NCBI GenBank assembly: GCA_000969725.1
Contig: JXSR01S029380.1
Source: Ophiothrix spiculata
Taxonomy: Eukaryota; Echinodermata; Ophiuroidea; Amphilepidida; Ophiotrichidae
Reading direction: 5' to 3' (one strand)
DNA: 22,643 bases
In this document: piece by piece, positions 1 through 10,935 of the stretch
Layout of the letters: the number at the start of each line of letters is the position of its first letter
Numbering within the stretch: position 1 is the first letter of the stretch
Notes under the pieces: generated by a model
Database searches by the model: none
What the model was told of the DNA's origin: nothing
What the model saw: the letters and a program-made list of their open reading frames with translations, nothing else
Position numbers and translations under genes: made by a program

Positions 1-1604
1 CTATTAACAAACCAAGCCTTTTTTGTAACACATCTAACCAAGGAAACAGGGTAGTTGCAATCTCCTCCCCTAAATTTTTGAACTTGGTTTTGCTATTAAT
101 AGATAAGTATGGTCCTCCCCATCCATCGATACCAGGATCACAAAAATCAGCCAGGGCGTTACATAATTATAATGTCATAGAGGTCTTTCGGGTCGAAAAA
201 TCAGAATTTTGGCAAAAATGGCGACCAAAATCAATATTTTGCTATAAAAGTTCTAAATAACGGAGTTTCATATTTTTTTCTTCTTTTTTTTTTGCAAATA
301 AAGAAGGGAATTACGACTTAAAATTTTCTCCCACCCAAATTTTGATGGCTTAGCCTAACCCACCTTAGGTGGTACCACCTAATTTTTTTCATCAAAATGA
401 CTGCAAAAAAAAATGTAAAAGAGAATACCCAAATGACTGGGATCAGTTGCTTTGATTTTTTATGCTGCGGGGAAAAACAGGGGGGTTGCAACCACTGCCC
501 ACCCCCCTCCTTGGTTAGACAAGGGTTAAGAAAGTGGGTGGCAATGGGAAATTTGAACTTTTTCTGCACATTTAAACATTACATGATAAAATTCATATGG
601 AACACACTATTTAAAGTTGTGAACAAAAAACTTCTTTTGGAGCACATTCTGAAGAAATTCATGGATTAATTCCATTCCTATCATTTCTTGTTACAGAAGA
701 AACTATTTTTTCACACTTGACTTCTAACATTTTTGCAAGTTAATTGAGTTCACAACAATAATCAAAGACAATAATTCCTGCAATAATTAGGGCAATTATT
801 CCAAGAATACTACTTCATTTTCCTTGATATAAAAATAATTGTAATCATCTTCTATATTGATTTGCTACTTTGTCAATTAGATATCAACTTAACAAAAAAT
901 TAATGTAAATGTTTAATATGAAACCTAGTTTTGTTCTTCACACTATAATTAGTAAAAGGGGCTAGCCTACATTCCACTAAAATTTAAAAATGTTCTAAAT
1001 AAAGCTTTAAAATGTAGTAAAATCAAAAGCATAAAATATTTACCCAGAAATGGTTAAAATATAGAAAATTAACTTCTAATGTCATTTTGCAATGGTGGTG
1101 TGACAAGGACAGTGTTTTCTAAATCCTAAATTTGTACCTCAGAAAGATTTACCAGCTAAATGATCAGTCAAAAGCTTCCAAAAACAATTGAATTTATTAA
1201 GAGAAACAATTCAAGTAAAAATATAAAAATAATTTGTTTGACCATCACAGGTGTAGAATCAATATTTATTATAATTTTTAAAAAACACCTCATTTTTTTT
1301 TATAAATTAATGGTGGTAAAAAATCATATTTTCCCAATATTCCACAAATTTACAGAAAATTACTGGTAGACTACTTACTATTTTCATGTTTTATTGATAG
1401 GTGTAAAAATATGTAGTTATTTAAAAGAGCTGTGGGAAGAATCTAGGCCAGTCCCTGTAAGTTCCATAATTGGAAACATTTAGGCTGCACAACTTTTGTT
1501 TTTCCTTTGTATGACCAATGGGAGTCAACTTTGAATATTATATCATTTTTTTTTGTCAAATGCTTTTAAGCTTCCAATATAAGAATTAAAACTGCTCAGA
1601 TGTA
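1..1604. other. Gene-free AT-rich region
   Basis: I see no exon, RNA gene or mobile-element end that I can support. Open frames here are short and have no recognisable motif. The one exact structure is an 18-bp perfect palindrome at 365-382 (TTAGGTGGTACCACCTAA). Confidence 0.6.
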
Positions 1605-2542
1605 CAGACTGTCCAGGAATGATTTATACCCGGCTATTGGATTTTTTTATGGTCCAGTGGGAAAGATTTCGGTCAAATCATGTTCCTGTGGAAAGTTATG
1701 GAGATTTTTGTAAACAGTGTATATTTTGCGAATTGTAAAATTGTAATCAGAGGAATTGTTAAACTTAAAGAGGAAAAACTGACTATACTGAAACCCTCTT
1801 TTACTTTTCTAAAGTTAAAACGTAAAATACAATTTAGGTTTTACTGATTTACTCTGATGGATATAAAGGGTGTTTTTGAGAAAGAAACAACAATTTGGGA
1901 TACAGTTGAACAGGTTTACAATGACCAGTATGTTAGGTGTTACGCGCTTAATGGAAACCCACCTAGAAATTTCACATTTGACATATGGCGTCCAGAAATT
2001 AGTAGTTTGGATGAGTACTATAGGTAAAAAATAAATATTAGGACCAGCATTTGTCGACGGAAACGTCAACTTGCGGAAGTATGTTGGCATAATGAACAGA
2101 ACTGTGGTTCCTCAACTTGCCCGCCAATATGGTGCCCTGATCCATATCTGAATAAGACTTTATCACTATTTTGTGTAGGAATATATTCAGAAGTCTCCAA
2201 GGTAATGCTTTAGATTATAGAAAATTACAAACCCAAGAAAGAAGATTTGAAATTGGTCAAGTTGTATTCATTAAACTTTACAAACAGTAAGTGTGCATAT
2301 TACAAGTATTCATGTATTTATTATACCAGCACGATTACTTTTACAGATCAAAACCACGTTTGCCTAGATTTTCAATTACGTCATCGCACAAAGCAATGAA
2401 GCATGATATTTTGATGAAACCTATAGAAAATGTAGAAGACTTATCAACTAATGTAGAAAAGCTGTTGGTTTTATGAAAAATTACGATATAGTATTTTTTC
2501 TGATTTTTTGAAACCGGGTATAAATCATTCGTGGACAGTCTG
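1605..2542. mobile_element. 938-bp TA-flanked inverted-repeat DNA transposon with a decayed gene
   Basis: Positions 1605-1633 and 2514-2542 are 29-bp inverted repeats matching at 28 of 29 positions. They begin CAGACTGTCCA and end TTTATACCCGG. Both ends are flanked by TA (1603-1604 and 2543-2544), as expected for a Tc1/mariner-type TA target-site duplication. The element is too short for a mariner transposase, and no DDE/D motif is seen. It encloses a decayed spliced reading frame on the plus strand (1857-2476), so it is either a small non-autonomous element that captured gene exons or the remnant of an unfamiliar family. The ends are directly visible; the superfamily is inferred only from the TA flank. 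Confidence 0.75.
1857..2476 (+). pseudogene. Decayed spliced gene of unknown family inside the TA element
   Basis: ATG at 1857 opens a frame of 56 codons (MDIKGVFEKETTIWD..., later DIWRPEISSLDEYYR) that meets TAA at 2025-2027. The same frame then stays open for 61 more codons (RTSICRRKRQLAEVCWHNEQ..., CPPIWCPDPYLNK, ending EVSK) to TAG at 2211. A one-base shift near 2200 gives NALDYRKLQTQERRFEIGQV and FIKLYKQ. A 60-nt GT-AG intron (2287-2346) then joins in phase to SKPRLPRFSITSSHK...NVEKLLVL and a TGA stop at 2474-2476. The lesions are one in-frame stop and one frameshift. Composition and the phase-matched intron argue for a formerly real protein. I do not recognise the family. The middle part is cysteine-rich. 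Confidence 0.5.
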
Positions 2543-3905
2543 TAGTATAAGTGAAAATGACCTGGTACAGATACCGATTATTATTATTATTATTACAGAT
2601 TAGAAATGCCAGTTGTTTCAAGTATAGAGCGAGAATTTAGGTTACCATAATTTTTAAGATGTTCCATTTAATAATGCAAGTATTAAGCAGCTTCATTTAC
2701 ATCAAACCATTCAAACATTCCTTTATAAATCCTTTTTATCAAAATGAATATAATACATCGTGATAATGTATCAATAATAGCAACATCTAATGAAACTGCA
2801 ACATGTTACAAAAATTGAAACAATGTCAATTAAGTAAATGGATACGACAATATAAGAAAATAACCTATAATGAAATATGATCATTCTCAAAGTCAATTAC
2901 TTCCACTCATGCTTCACATAGCAACATAATTCAGCTGCACATTAGCAATGCTAAGTAATCTTTTTGAATATCACATTCAAGCAATATATGATGGAAGAGC
3001 TTGAGGTATAGAGAAATTATAGACATCAGCAGCCATTATCAGACAGTTTAATAATGGTTTTATTGATTATGATAATAATGATGAACGTAAGGAGCACATT
3101 CAGGCATTGCTAGTCTTCCTTCAAAATAATAAGAATTAAGGTATTCAATATTTAGCTCTACATGTGACAATAAAATTTGACACCGTTTTAATTAATGGTT
3201 GACTGCAGATGTTGATAAATATAAATTAAAATGTGCCTGAACTCTTACAATAAATTAAATTATTTATTATTGAACGGAAAATTCAAATTATACCACCTTT
3301 TAATTAAATAATTCAACACGTGTAAAAAGGTCGCTTTATTACTTTTTGTATTCAAGATTTGTATAATATAGGGACATCGTAGTCACATAAATCGTTCGTT
3401 ATCGATTGTAGATTATATTGATATTAATCAGTTAATGTCTATAGAAGATTTCAAAATCTATTGGTAAATCTTCGGAATGTTTATCATGTGACCGGTTTAT
3501 CAACTAATCATGTACACACTCATAAGATGCACTTTTTGGTAAACAAAATTTCCAAAAATTCTCTCGCATTTGCATGCAATAAAAGTGAAAAATGATTATG
3601 TTCAGACCAATACATGGTTAGACATACATTCTGAACAATTTTTGGCTGGAGGTACCATTGTGCAACCTGTTTTGCAGTTGACAATCACAGGTGCATATTG
3701 CTGTTTGGCGGTTGGTTATCGCAAGTACATGTCTGCCAGTTATGGCCAAAGTTAACATTATTTTTTTTTTTTTTTTTTTTTGGGGGGGGGGTCTGATATA
3801 CATAGCTTGGACCTTATAATCATCGTCAGTCAAATGCAGAAAAAAAAACTCTCATGGTAACAACTATCTATTGTCCACTACTTCAGACCAATGGGTTAGC
3901 CAGAA
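2543..3905. other. Gene-free region with simple repeats
   Basis: No supportable gene. Contains an (ATT)n microsatellite at 2577-2595 and a homopolymer block of 21 T followed by 10 G at 3761-3791. The short open frames around 3570-3833 overlap the homopolymer and show no motif. Confidence 0.6.
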
Positions 3906-4050
3906 GGGTGTCCAGGTGTCACATTGGACACCCTATTTTCAAATTGGACACCCTATAATACTGATTTTTATAATGGGATGAATATGAAGTGGACATCCTG
4001 TTTTTATGAAACCAACCATTTCAGGCTATTTTGGACACCTTATTTTAAAA
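3906..4050. repeat. Short degenerate tandem motif TTGGACACCCTATTTT
   Basis: The motif TTGGACACCCTATTTT occurs in degenerate form at 3924, 3944, about 3989 and 4031. The first two copies are directly adjacent (20-bp spacing). An inverted 9-mer GGGTGTCCA lies at 3906-3914. Translated forward the motif reads WTP, giving a misleading open frame. It is probably a low-copy tandem repeat. Confidence 0.5.
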
Positions 4051-4590
4051 CCCTGGCTTGTCGATTGCCTGACATGCCTGAATCTCCCAAAAAGATACTA
4101 GATGTAGTTGCATGGTTCATTTGTTGAATGTCCAGAATTTTTTTGTTTGGGCTGAAAAACTGTGGTTTCATTATAATAGAATATCCAAATAAAACACTGC
4201 ATATCAATGTTTCTTTAATAAAAGACCTAGTTCAAATGTTAATCTGTCCATGTGCATGGTTGCTCTTTTGATCTTAGCATCTTGAAATGTGATGTACCAT
4301 TTAAAACTTGACTTGGCACTAGATCAAAAGTTTGCTAGCACTAAAGGTTGATCATTACTGATCTTGTGTAAAATTATACCTGCCACAGGATTGAATTACA
4401 TTTATCAAGCCACTCACAAGTGTTAGGATAAGATCTTTGATCTTGCTAGATGCGGGTTCATGGTTGGAAACATAATTCAGTATTTATAGATCTGTGTAAA
4501 ACATATTGTTCATCTGTGATGAACAAATGATTTGCGCCAAATCTGATATCTGTCTCCAGCAAACATCACCAATTATGGGATTGATATTGA
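4051..4590. other. Gene-free region
   Basis: No exon, RNA or transposon end supported. Some short GATC-containing direct and inverted words are present, but no consistent repeat unit. Confidence 0.55.
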
Positions 4591-4838
4591 TATAGATGAG
4601 GTGACATGTGACACCATGCCTGACAGTGTGTGCGGTCATATCCATTGTTCCTTGCCTGGCACTATTCATGAGTTTTTTGAGGTTTTACTGAGGACATGTG
4701 CCTTCAAAATTCATGCCGCATCAACTATAAAGGCTATTGGAATGGGCAGAGATCATAAATTTTTGTTGTTCCCTCATGCATATCTTGTGGTCCTGCTCCT
4801 TACCTGTGTTTATAAACATTAGTGTCACCTCATCTATA
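4591..4838. mobile_element. Possible 248-bp MITE with 16-bp perfect inverted repeats
   Basis: TATAGATGAGGTGACA at 4591-4606 is exactly inverted at 4823-4838. Size and arrangement fit a MITE. No target-site duplication is obvious at the flanks and no coding capacity is visible, so the family is unknown. Confidence 0.4.
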
Positions 4839-5170
4839 CATGGAAAGCCCAGACCAAAGGATTTGACGAACAAAACTAGTACGGGCCCATAATGGACAAT
4901 CATTTTTAAAAAGACACCCATAGATGAAAAGGAGACACCAGATTGCAAAGATATGCAATGGTGTCATCAGGCACAGATTCCAAACTTGTGGTATTCAGGT
5001 ACAATTCAAATCATTGCTAACCATAACGGGCACAGAAATTTGTGATTCAACATGATCCTGCCTATACTTTGATCATCACTAAACGGGTGGGAAATGCAAT
5101 GCCCAGAGGAGGGTGGTCGTGGCAACTGTTACTGGTTGCCGGACGGTATACACGTTATCGTAGCCGATCC

Positions 5171-5200
5171 CCCGGTGACGTCATGTCCTATATACCGCCT
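5171..5200. promoter_or_regulatory. CRE plus TATA promoter-like cluster
   Basis: A perfect palindromic CRE (TGACGTCA, 5176-5183) lies 5 bp from a TATATA box (5189-5194). Both sit in a stretch about 5100-5250 that is GC-richer than the surroundings. CRE next to TATA is a known arrangement in cAMP-responsive animal promoters. Both motifs are palindromic, so direction is undecided. I found no convincing first exon on either side, so the assignment is tentative. Confidence 0.3.
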
Positions 5201-5665
5201 CTGGCGTGAAACCGTTGGGATTCGTGGAAAAATCAACTTCCGGGATGATCACTAAAATTATTTTCGTAATCGGTAAAAAAATATGATAACATATATAAAA
5301 AGTGGGGATTTAGAATGACATAATTATGCTGATTACTATAAGAACACTTTTGTAATTTTTCGAGGAGAGGTGATTTTTTTCTTCAATATGTGAGTCACGT
5401 GACCCAATAGAAATACACGTAAATCGTTCCCTAAATTTGCGTTTTGGAAATCCCTCATCCCTAAATCTGCCAGTAAACATAATCCAACTTATACATGCGC
5501 CAGACGTTAATGCGCGAATCACACACAAGACGCTCACTGCATCTCCTGCAATTGTGCTGAGCCTGTGTTCAACTACGCACACGTACATCATTCATGATGT
5601 GAAAAAGCCTGCCTATTTGAGTTGATGAAAGTTTAAATCTAGAGAAGATTATAACACTGACATAC

Positions 5666-5785
5666 CTTGGCACTCATTGGTTGTGCTATTATGGAAGAGA
5701 CCATCAACACAATAACAGAATGGACCATATATTGTCTCCTTACAGTACCCTGGACACGCAGCTCTCTTACAATGGTTGGAATTCA
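5666..5785 (-). CDS. Single EGF-like domain exon of a host extracellular protein (partial gene)
   Basis: On the minus strand an acceptor (TTTTTTTCCCAG, just above 5785) and a donor (AAG|GTATGT, just below 5666) bound a 120-nt phase 1-1 exon. It encodes about 40 residues including CKRAACPGYCKETIYGPF and CYCVDGLFHNSTTNECQ. The six cysteines are spaced C-x4-C-x3-C-x8-C-x-C-x12-C, an EGF-like fold, and phase 1-1 borders are characteristic of shuffled EGF exons. The protein would be secreted or the extracellular part of a membrane protein. No other exon of this gene is identifiable here, so the introns must be long or the exon is orphaned. Confidence 0.7.
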
Positions 5786-5868
5786 CTGGGAAAAAAAAAC
5801 ACACATCAATATTTTTTAAGATTGTATTAGCATCAAACATGAATATACTGGCAACAGCTTTGAACATA

Positions 5869-6121
5869 TGTGATGACTCACCCCGAAAAGGGGGACTTTG
5901 CGACAAAACACTTTTCGAGAAACTGATGAAAATAGGCAGCAAAAAATAAAAAAAATAATAAGAATGTTCCAGCAGATTTTCTGTTATAAAATGTGACTGC
6001 CTAGATGAATTTCAATAGTAAGGTGCCATTTTAAAGCTTAGAAAATGCTGTAACACATGAAATGATAAAATCAAAATTGATATCATGTACAAAGTCCCCC
6101 CTTTCGGGGTGAGCCATCACA
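5869..6121. mobile_element. 253-bp MITE, family A copy 1
   Basis: The terminal inverted repeats are 32 bp (5869-5900 and 6090-6121), matching at 30 of 32 positions. They start TGTGATG(A/G)CTCACCCCG and continue through the GGGGGACTTTG region. Read on the minus strand, the interior shares AAGCTTTAAAATGGCACC with the element at 7309-7749, so the two are related. No coding capacity and no clear target-site duplication. It lies 83 bp upstream of the EGF exon's acceptor, inside the host intron. Confidence 0.7.
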
Positions 6122-7308
6122 TTTGCGATGTAGGAAGAAAATCTATATAGCTACACTCTAAGTTTATTTATTCCAATACATGGTAAGAATAAACATTATC
6201 AGGATAATTTTGAAAAGACATATTTAGTATAAAAAGCAATTAGGTAATTTATTTTACACCCTATTTACACCCTATATACACTCTTTTTGAATTTTAACAC
6301 AGACAAATACATAACAAATTCGCTTGAAATTGATGGGATGATCCCTTAAACTTTGTTACACATCAGATAAAAATCAGGTTCAATGTCATTAAACTTGTCT
6401 ACAATCATCACATAGATTTAGATGTTTTAACAAACACCCATCTGAGGCATATAGATATGAGCTGATGTTATCAGTATAGATAACACATATTCAATTCACA
6501 TATGCAATATCCGCTCTGACTTTACCAAGATCCTCCCGTTTCAATGATTAGCTTGATTCTCAGCTAAATTGGCACTCGAAGACATACAGGATAATGAACT
6601 AGATATTTATAGTGTTCTATGACGCTGTGCAATTAGGTGAAGGAAGAGAGTTCTTCACGTGCTAGGAGGTATGATATGCACGCTCACTATTTGGAAATGA
6701 TCCAGGCTACAAGCTGGCTTGCATGGTTAAGATTAAGATTTATGCATTAAAATATGCTCAAAATTGGAAGCATACTTTGCTGTGATAAGTTGAAAGCTGT
6801 GTGATAGCAATTAACAATTGTGTCAATTCTCCTCCTACCAGTCCTAAATGCCGTAAAAGTCATTTTGTGGTAAAGGTAAAAATAAATGCAGAGGTCATAA
6901 TTTACTAAAGTTTTTTTTTTTTGCGGATTCACAATTGTTGTGCTTGCTTAACCGCCTACAAAGTTTCATTTCCAGAAAACAATTGTAAATACAAAATAAA
7001 GCAATTTGTTCTGAGGAGCATCAACAGACAATGTAGGGCTTACTGATCTTTGGAAGTGTTTTTCTCAGTTTCACTTTTTACTCCATAACCTTTGACGGAC
7101 CATAACTTTAGAAGTCGACTGGAGTTAAATGGACTGTTATTTTAATCATTATAACATGGTCTTTACAAAAATTCGAATACTGTAAATAACAGAGGCTGCA
7201 TTTATGTCTGGTTGAAGATGAACGATCACAATACGAATTCATTCACAGACCTTTCAATAATATTTCAGATTAGTTTTTCTGCTTTATATCTGATTACTCC
7301 CTCACATT
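6122..7308. other. Gene-free AT-rich region
   Basis: No exon or RNA gene supported on either strand. No repeat unit beyond short A/T runs, such as a T run near 6911. Confidence 0.55.
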
Positions 7309-7749
7309 TGTGACCCATCATATCTGAAGGTACGGTACCTTAAGGGTCCCAAAATGAAAATTGATTTTTTTTTGGTCTCATCTGAAAGATTATATTTTAA
7401 GCTTTAAAATGACACCTTGCTTTTAGTTATTGGATGATCGATTGCAAAGTTACATCCAAATTGGTAAAAGGCATCAGGCTGATTCAGAAAACTATAGTTC
7501 TGAGAAAATCAAGTTTAAAGTTTCTGTACTGGTAAAACTTGAATGGAGAAAGGATGTTAATCTTGTTTTTGGATCAAGATGTCCCCCCCCCCCTGATTAA
7601 TATGATAGAGTTCACTTCAAAGGTAACATTTCTGATGAAATTAGAAATTCGACCTTGGATGTGATTTTTGGTTATGCTCGGCTTCAATGGCCCGTATCTC
7701 GTAATTTACTATGCCGGTATTAAGGTACCTTTCGATATGATGGGTCACA
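7309..7749. mobile_element. 441-bp MITE, family A copy 2
   Basis: Inverted ends at 7309-7333 and 7725-7749 match at 23 of 25 positions and begin TGTGACCCATCATATC, then AAGGTAC. The interior word AAGCTTTAAAATGACACC matches, in opposite orientation, the MITE at 5869-6121. A run of 12-13 C lies near 7580. No protein is encoded. The two copies differ in length and in most of the interior, so they are old or belong to sister subfamilies. Confidence 0.65.
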
Positions 7750-10722
7750 TTTGTTCTAGGAAGAATCGTTTCATTAAATATTCTTGAACATTCAAAGAGT
7801 AATTTGAAAACGCACTGATGGTAGGTGCAACTTTGGAATTTGGCTGAATTTAGATCACATTTTTTGAAATAAACATCTTAAAAGTTGGGCAAAGATTTTT
7901 GAACACACTAGCCTAATTCAAATGTTTTGTTATTTAACAATTTTTTTAGCTTTTATAAAATGTTTTGTTAACCCATTAGAGATTCTACTCACTGTGTTAT
8001 ATAATCCCCACTGGAGAGTGTGCAATCTGTAACAATTCTTTTAAGTTGACCCGAGTGAAAGCAAAACCAAAAAGCCTTGGCTACTTTGCTTTCGTAGAAG
8101 ATAATAGACTATCACCTACTTTGTCTTTGACTGACAGGTCTCTTTTATGTGGGAAGATGAATTTGATAAGTTCAATTGCCAATTACAATTTTGTAAACTT
8201 TCGTAAACTAAAACCTTTGCTACTGAGATAAGCTACGAATCATTTGAACAGACCTACTGTACCAATGATGTGCACATAAGTGTGTAGCATATGATCACAC
8301 TCACAAACCTCTTGCAACACTAAGAATGGATTGAAGCACAGCATATCTGTTACACACCTTCCCAAATGAAAAACAAACAACCCTCTTCAAATGAAACTCA
8401 ATGCGTCTCTATAAGCTTCTAACCCACAGGAGTTTGATTTCACACTTGCGGACTTTCGAGCATTTCTACATGATTGGGAAATTAATTATATAAAATCAAC
8501 AGTCCTTTACTAAATCGCTACGATTTCTTCATTTTGAGCAAGGTTTGATAGTTGTTAAGTGCTACAAATATCTAATCCGCAGTCAACCCTAAAAAGGAGT
8601 TTTAACATTTACATATACTATTGAATTTCTTTGTCGAATCTTACAATACGCTCATATTGAGCGAATCCATAGACGAAAACAGGATATCAGTAGATAGTAA
8701 GCTTAACATGACCTTACTCTACCGATTACAAATTCAATGCGGCACAACACCACCTGAGCCCTCCAGCTAATTACGGTATCAAAAAGTATTTTCATTGGGT
8801 CGGTAATTCTATTGAAAGGATCAAGCCTTATTCCCAACTGAAACCTATTAGGTTTGTATTGCGTGAAACTGTTTTCTAATGAAATACATGTAAATTCAAC
8901 TTTATAAGCTTAAATTGTGTGCTTAAGTTTAATAGAACTAATGTATATTGAGTCTGCGAGTTCAAGACTTACTGTAAAGCATATATGATAAATTACACTC
9001 TAATTGTGCTTTGATGTGGACTCCTATTACTCTAAAAATATCAGAGTTTTAGGTTACAGTAACCTTAACATGGCAAGAAAACCAACCCACAATTATTCTA
9101 ACCAAGCAAACATTAAGACCCATTTGAATATCTTTGTAACTTCAGACATATCACATTATACTTCTATATATACTACATGTAATTTAAATCATGGTACATA
9201 ACGCTACTAAATTTTGGCTCATCAATTCTAGAAATGTGTGAGCTGTGACCACGAAACCATTACCAGGGCTAGTGGCTTGCCATGATGAACATGGGACCAC
9301 TGAGGAACAGGTCCAAGGTTTGAATCTAGGGTGAAGCCACCAATTAAAACACATGCATTTCAGATGAGAGAGTTTTTGAACGAGGAAGTGTGAAGCGTTA
9401 CAACCCCAACCACCTGAACATCTTAAAATATCCAATTCAAGAGATCCAAGTCCAAATGCAAAACCAATGCCTGCAGCAGGATCAGGTGATTTGTATTTGT
9501 AATAGTGAATGTAGGATCAGGGTGCGCGAGGTCTTAGATTCCAACCTGGCGGAAACCACCCATTTTAGACGTATGCATATTCCGTGGAGAAATTTGAAAA
9601 AGTGTTTGGGTTAATAGGACAATGCTTATCATGGACATTAATATTGAGAAGGGTGGTTTTAGCAAAATGAAATCTCACCGAGCACTCTGGCTATGAATGT
9701 TCTTTAACTAGGTAAAATGCCAATTACATAACAAGCCATTTTGATCACGTATGTTGAACTTGATTTATTTAGTATTCTATCTATACGATGACATACAGAT
9801 CTTTTATGTTGCTGTTTTGTCTATTAACCACAAGGAATGCAAAATGATTTGTGTATTTTTAACAATGACATAGTCCTATGACAAAAGAACACCCACAGCG
9901 TTACCAGGTTCTAAATGACACCGTGGAAATAATTTACAAAATGTGAAAAGAACCATGACTTGTAAACAATGTTAATGGTTCACTTCAGACATGCTGAGAC
10001 TTAATTGTATCGTTTACAAACTTTTTTTTTCAAATGTGCAGAGCAATGATCAATTAAAATAGTCAAATCTATATTCAGTAAGTTGCCTTTGTCAATGAAC
10101 AAATTCTCCTGTGTATGGAATGTTAACATTAAGACTATATGGTCACATGCAGTATTAAATATTTATATTGGTTCTAAAGCAACAAATGTGTCAAGTTGCA
10201 CATTTGACAGATGCTGCCTGCCTCATTTGAAATGGATGGATACCATTTTTCTTCCTCCAAATTATACGTCTCATGTTTCAGACAAAAAACAGGGGAGGTT
10301 TCTCAAATTTGTGACACGTGACATCACATCAAAAGGTACAAGTATAGGGCAAAAAATCAAAATGACTGTAACCTTATGGGTAACATTAAGTTCTGCTATA
10401 TTTACAGTGTCTTGTTTACTTGACATTCAATTGCATCATTATCACAAGCAGCGTGCCCTTTACAGATGACCAAAATAATTTTCTATGTCTACAGTCCAAC
10501 CACATTGTATGATTGTACCTGGCTGAAACTTGATACCATGGTATGTTAATAAGTATAAATGTAAGCAACTCAAGTATGTGATATTTAAACCGGGATTTAA
10601 ACAACAGAAGTATGTGATATTTGCATAGTACCCAGATGATTTCTGTATCTTACTTAGTTTAATTTTTTTCAAATCGGAAAATCAAATACCTGGGCGTAGT
10701 GTTAGAATTACGTGTCTTATAG
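7750..10722. other. Nearly 3-kb gene-free region
   Basis: I find no exon with matching splice sites and motif. The longest open frame (10083-10469, plus) has no recognisable domain and starts at a non-ATG codon. A 15-bp word AAGTATGTGATATTT is repeated at about 10573 and 10608. This is the flank immediately before the candidate left end of the central transposon. Confidence 0.5.
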
Positions 10723-10738
10723 CAAGGACTATTTAAAT
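10723..10738 (+). repeat. Candidate left terminal repeat half-site
   Basis: CAAGGACTATTTAAAT is identical to half of the two 24-bp palindromes at 15920-15943 and 20795-20818. Here it continues into unrelated sequence (CAACAGGACATG) instead of its mirror image. That is what an intact element end would look like. It lies 213 bp before the first in-frame ATG of the PHD gene. Confidence 0.5.
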
Positions 10739-10935
10739 CAACAGGACATGACACATAATTATGTTTCTTTATTCCTATGATCGTTCACCACCCTTATCCG
10801 GTCTTTGTTTCTCAAGTATCGTAATCGCACTTACAAACCACAATATCGATCGCGGAGTTGGCCGATTTTGAAAAGGTCGCTAAAAGGGCACTCGGTATTC
10901 TCGTTAATTATCGCGCTGTGCGAGATTTCTCACTC

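Noticed and set aside
78-669. Short open frames in the first 700 bases on both strands
   Set aside because: All are under 100 codons, overlap each other, and have no recognisable motif or splice pattern.
2022-2042. An 18-nt GT-AG intron bridging the TAA in the decayed gene
   Set aside because: Far below any animal intron size. The frame is unchanged with or without it, so a stop mutation is simpler.
3924-4127. Open frame reading repeated WTP residues
   Set aside because: It is produced by the short TTGGACACCCTA repeat, not by a conserved protein.
5310-5625. Overlapping open frames on both strands near the CRE/TATA cluster
   Set aside because: No domain, signal peptide or matching splice sites. 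The two strands are open together, which suggests chance.
9225-9610. tRNA-derived SINE with box B-like words (GGTTTGAATCT near 9318)
   Set aside because: No convincing box A at the right spacing, no tail, and no second copy in the window.
10083-10469. 128-codon open frame, plus strand
   Set aside because: It starts at a non-ATG codon, shows no domain or splice context, and has composition like neighbouring non-coding DNA.
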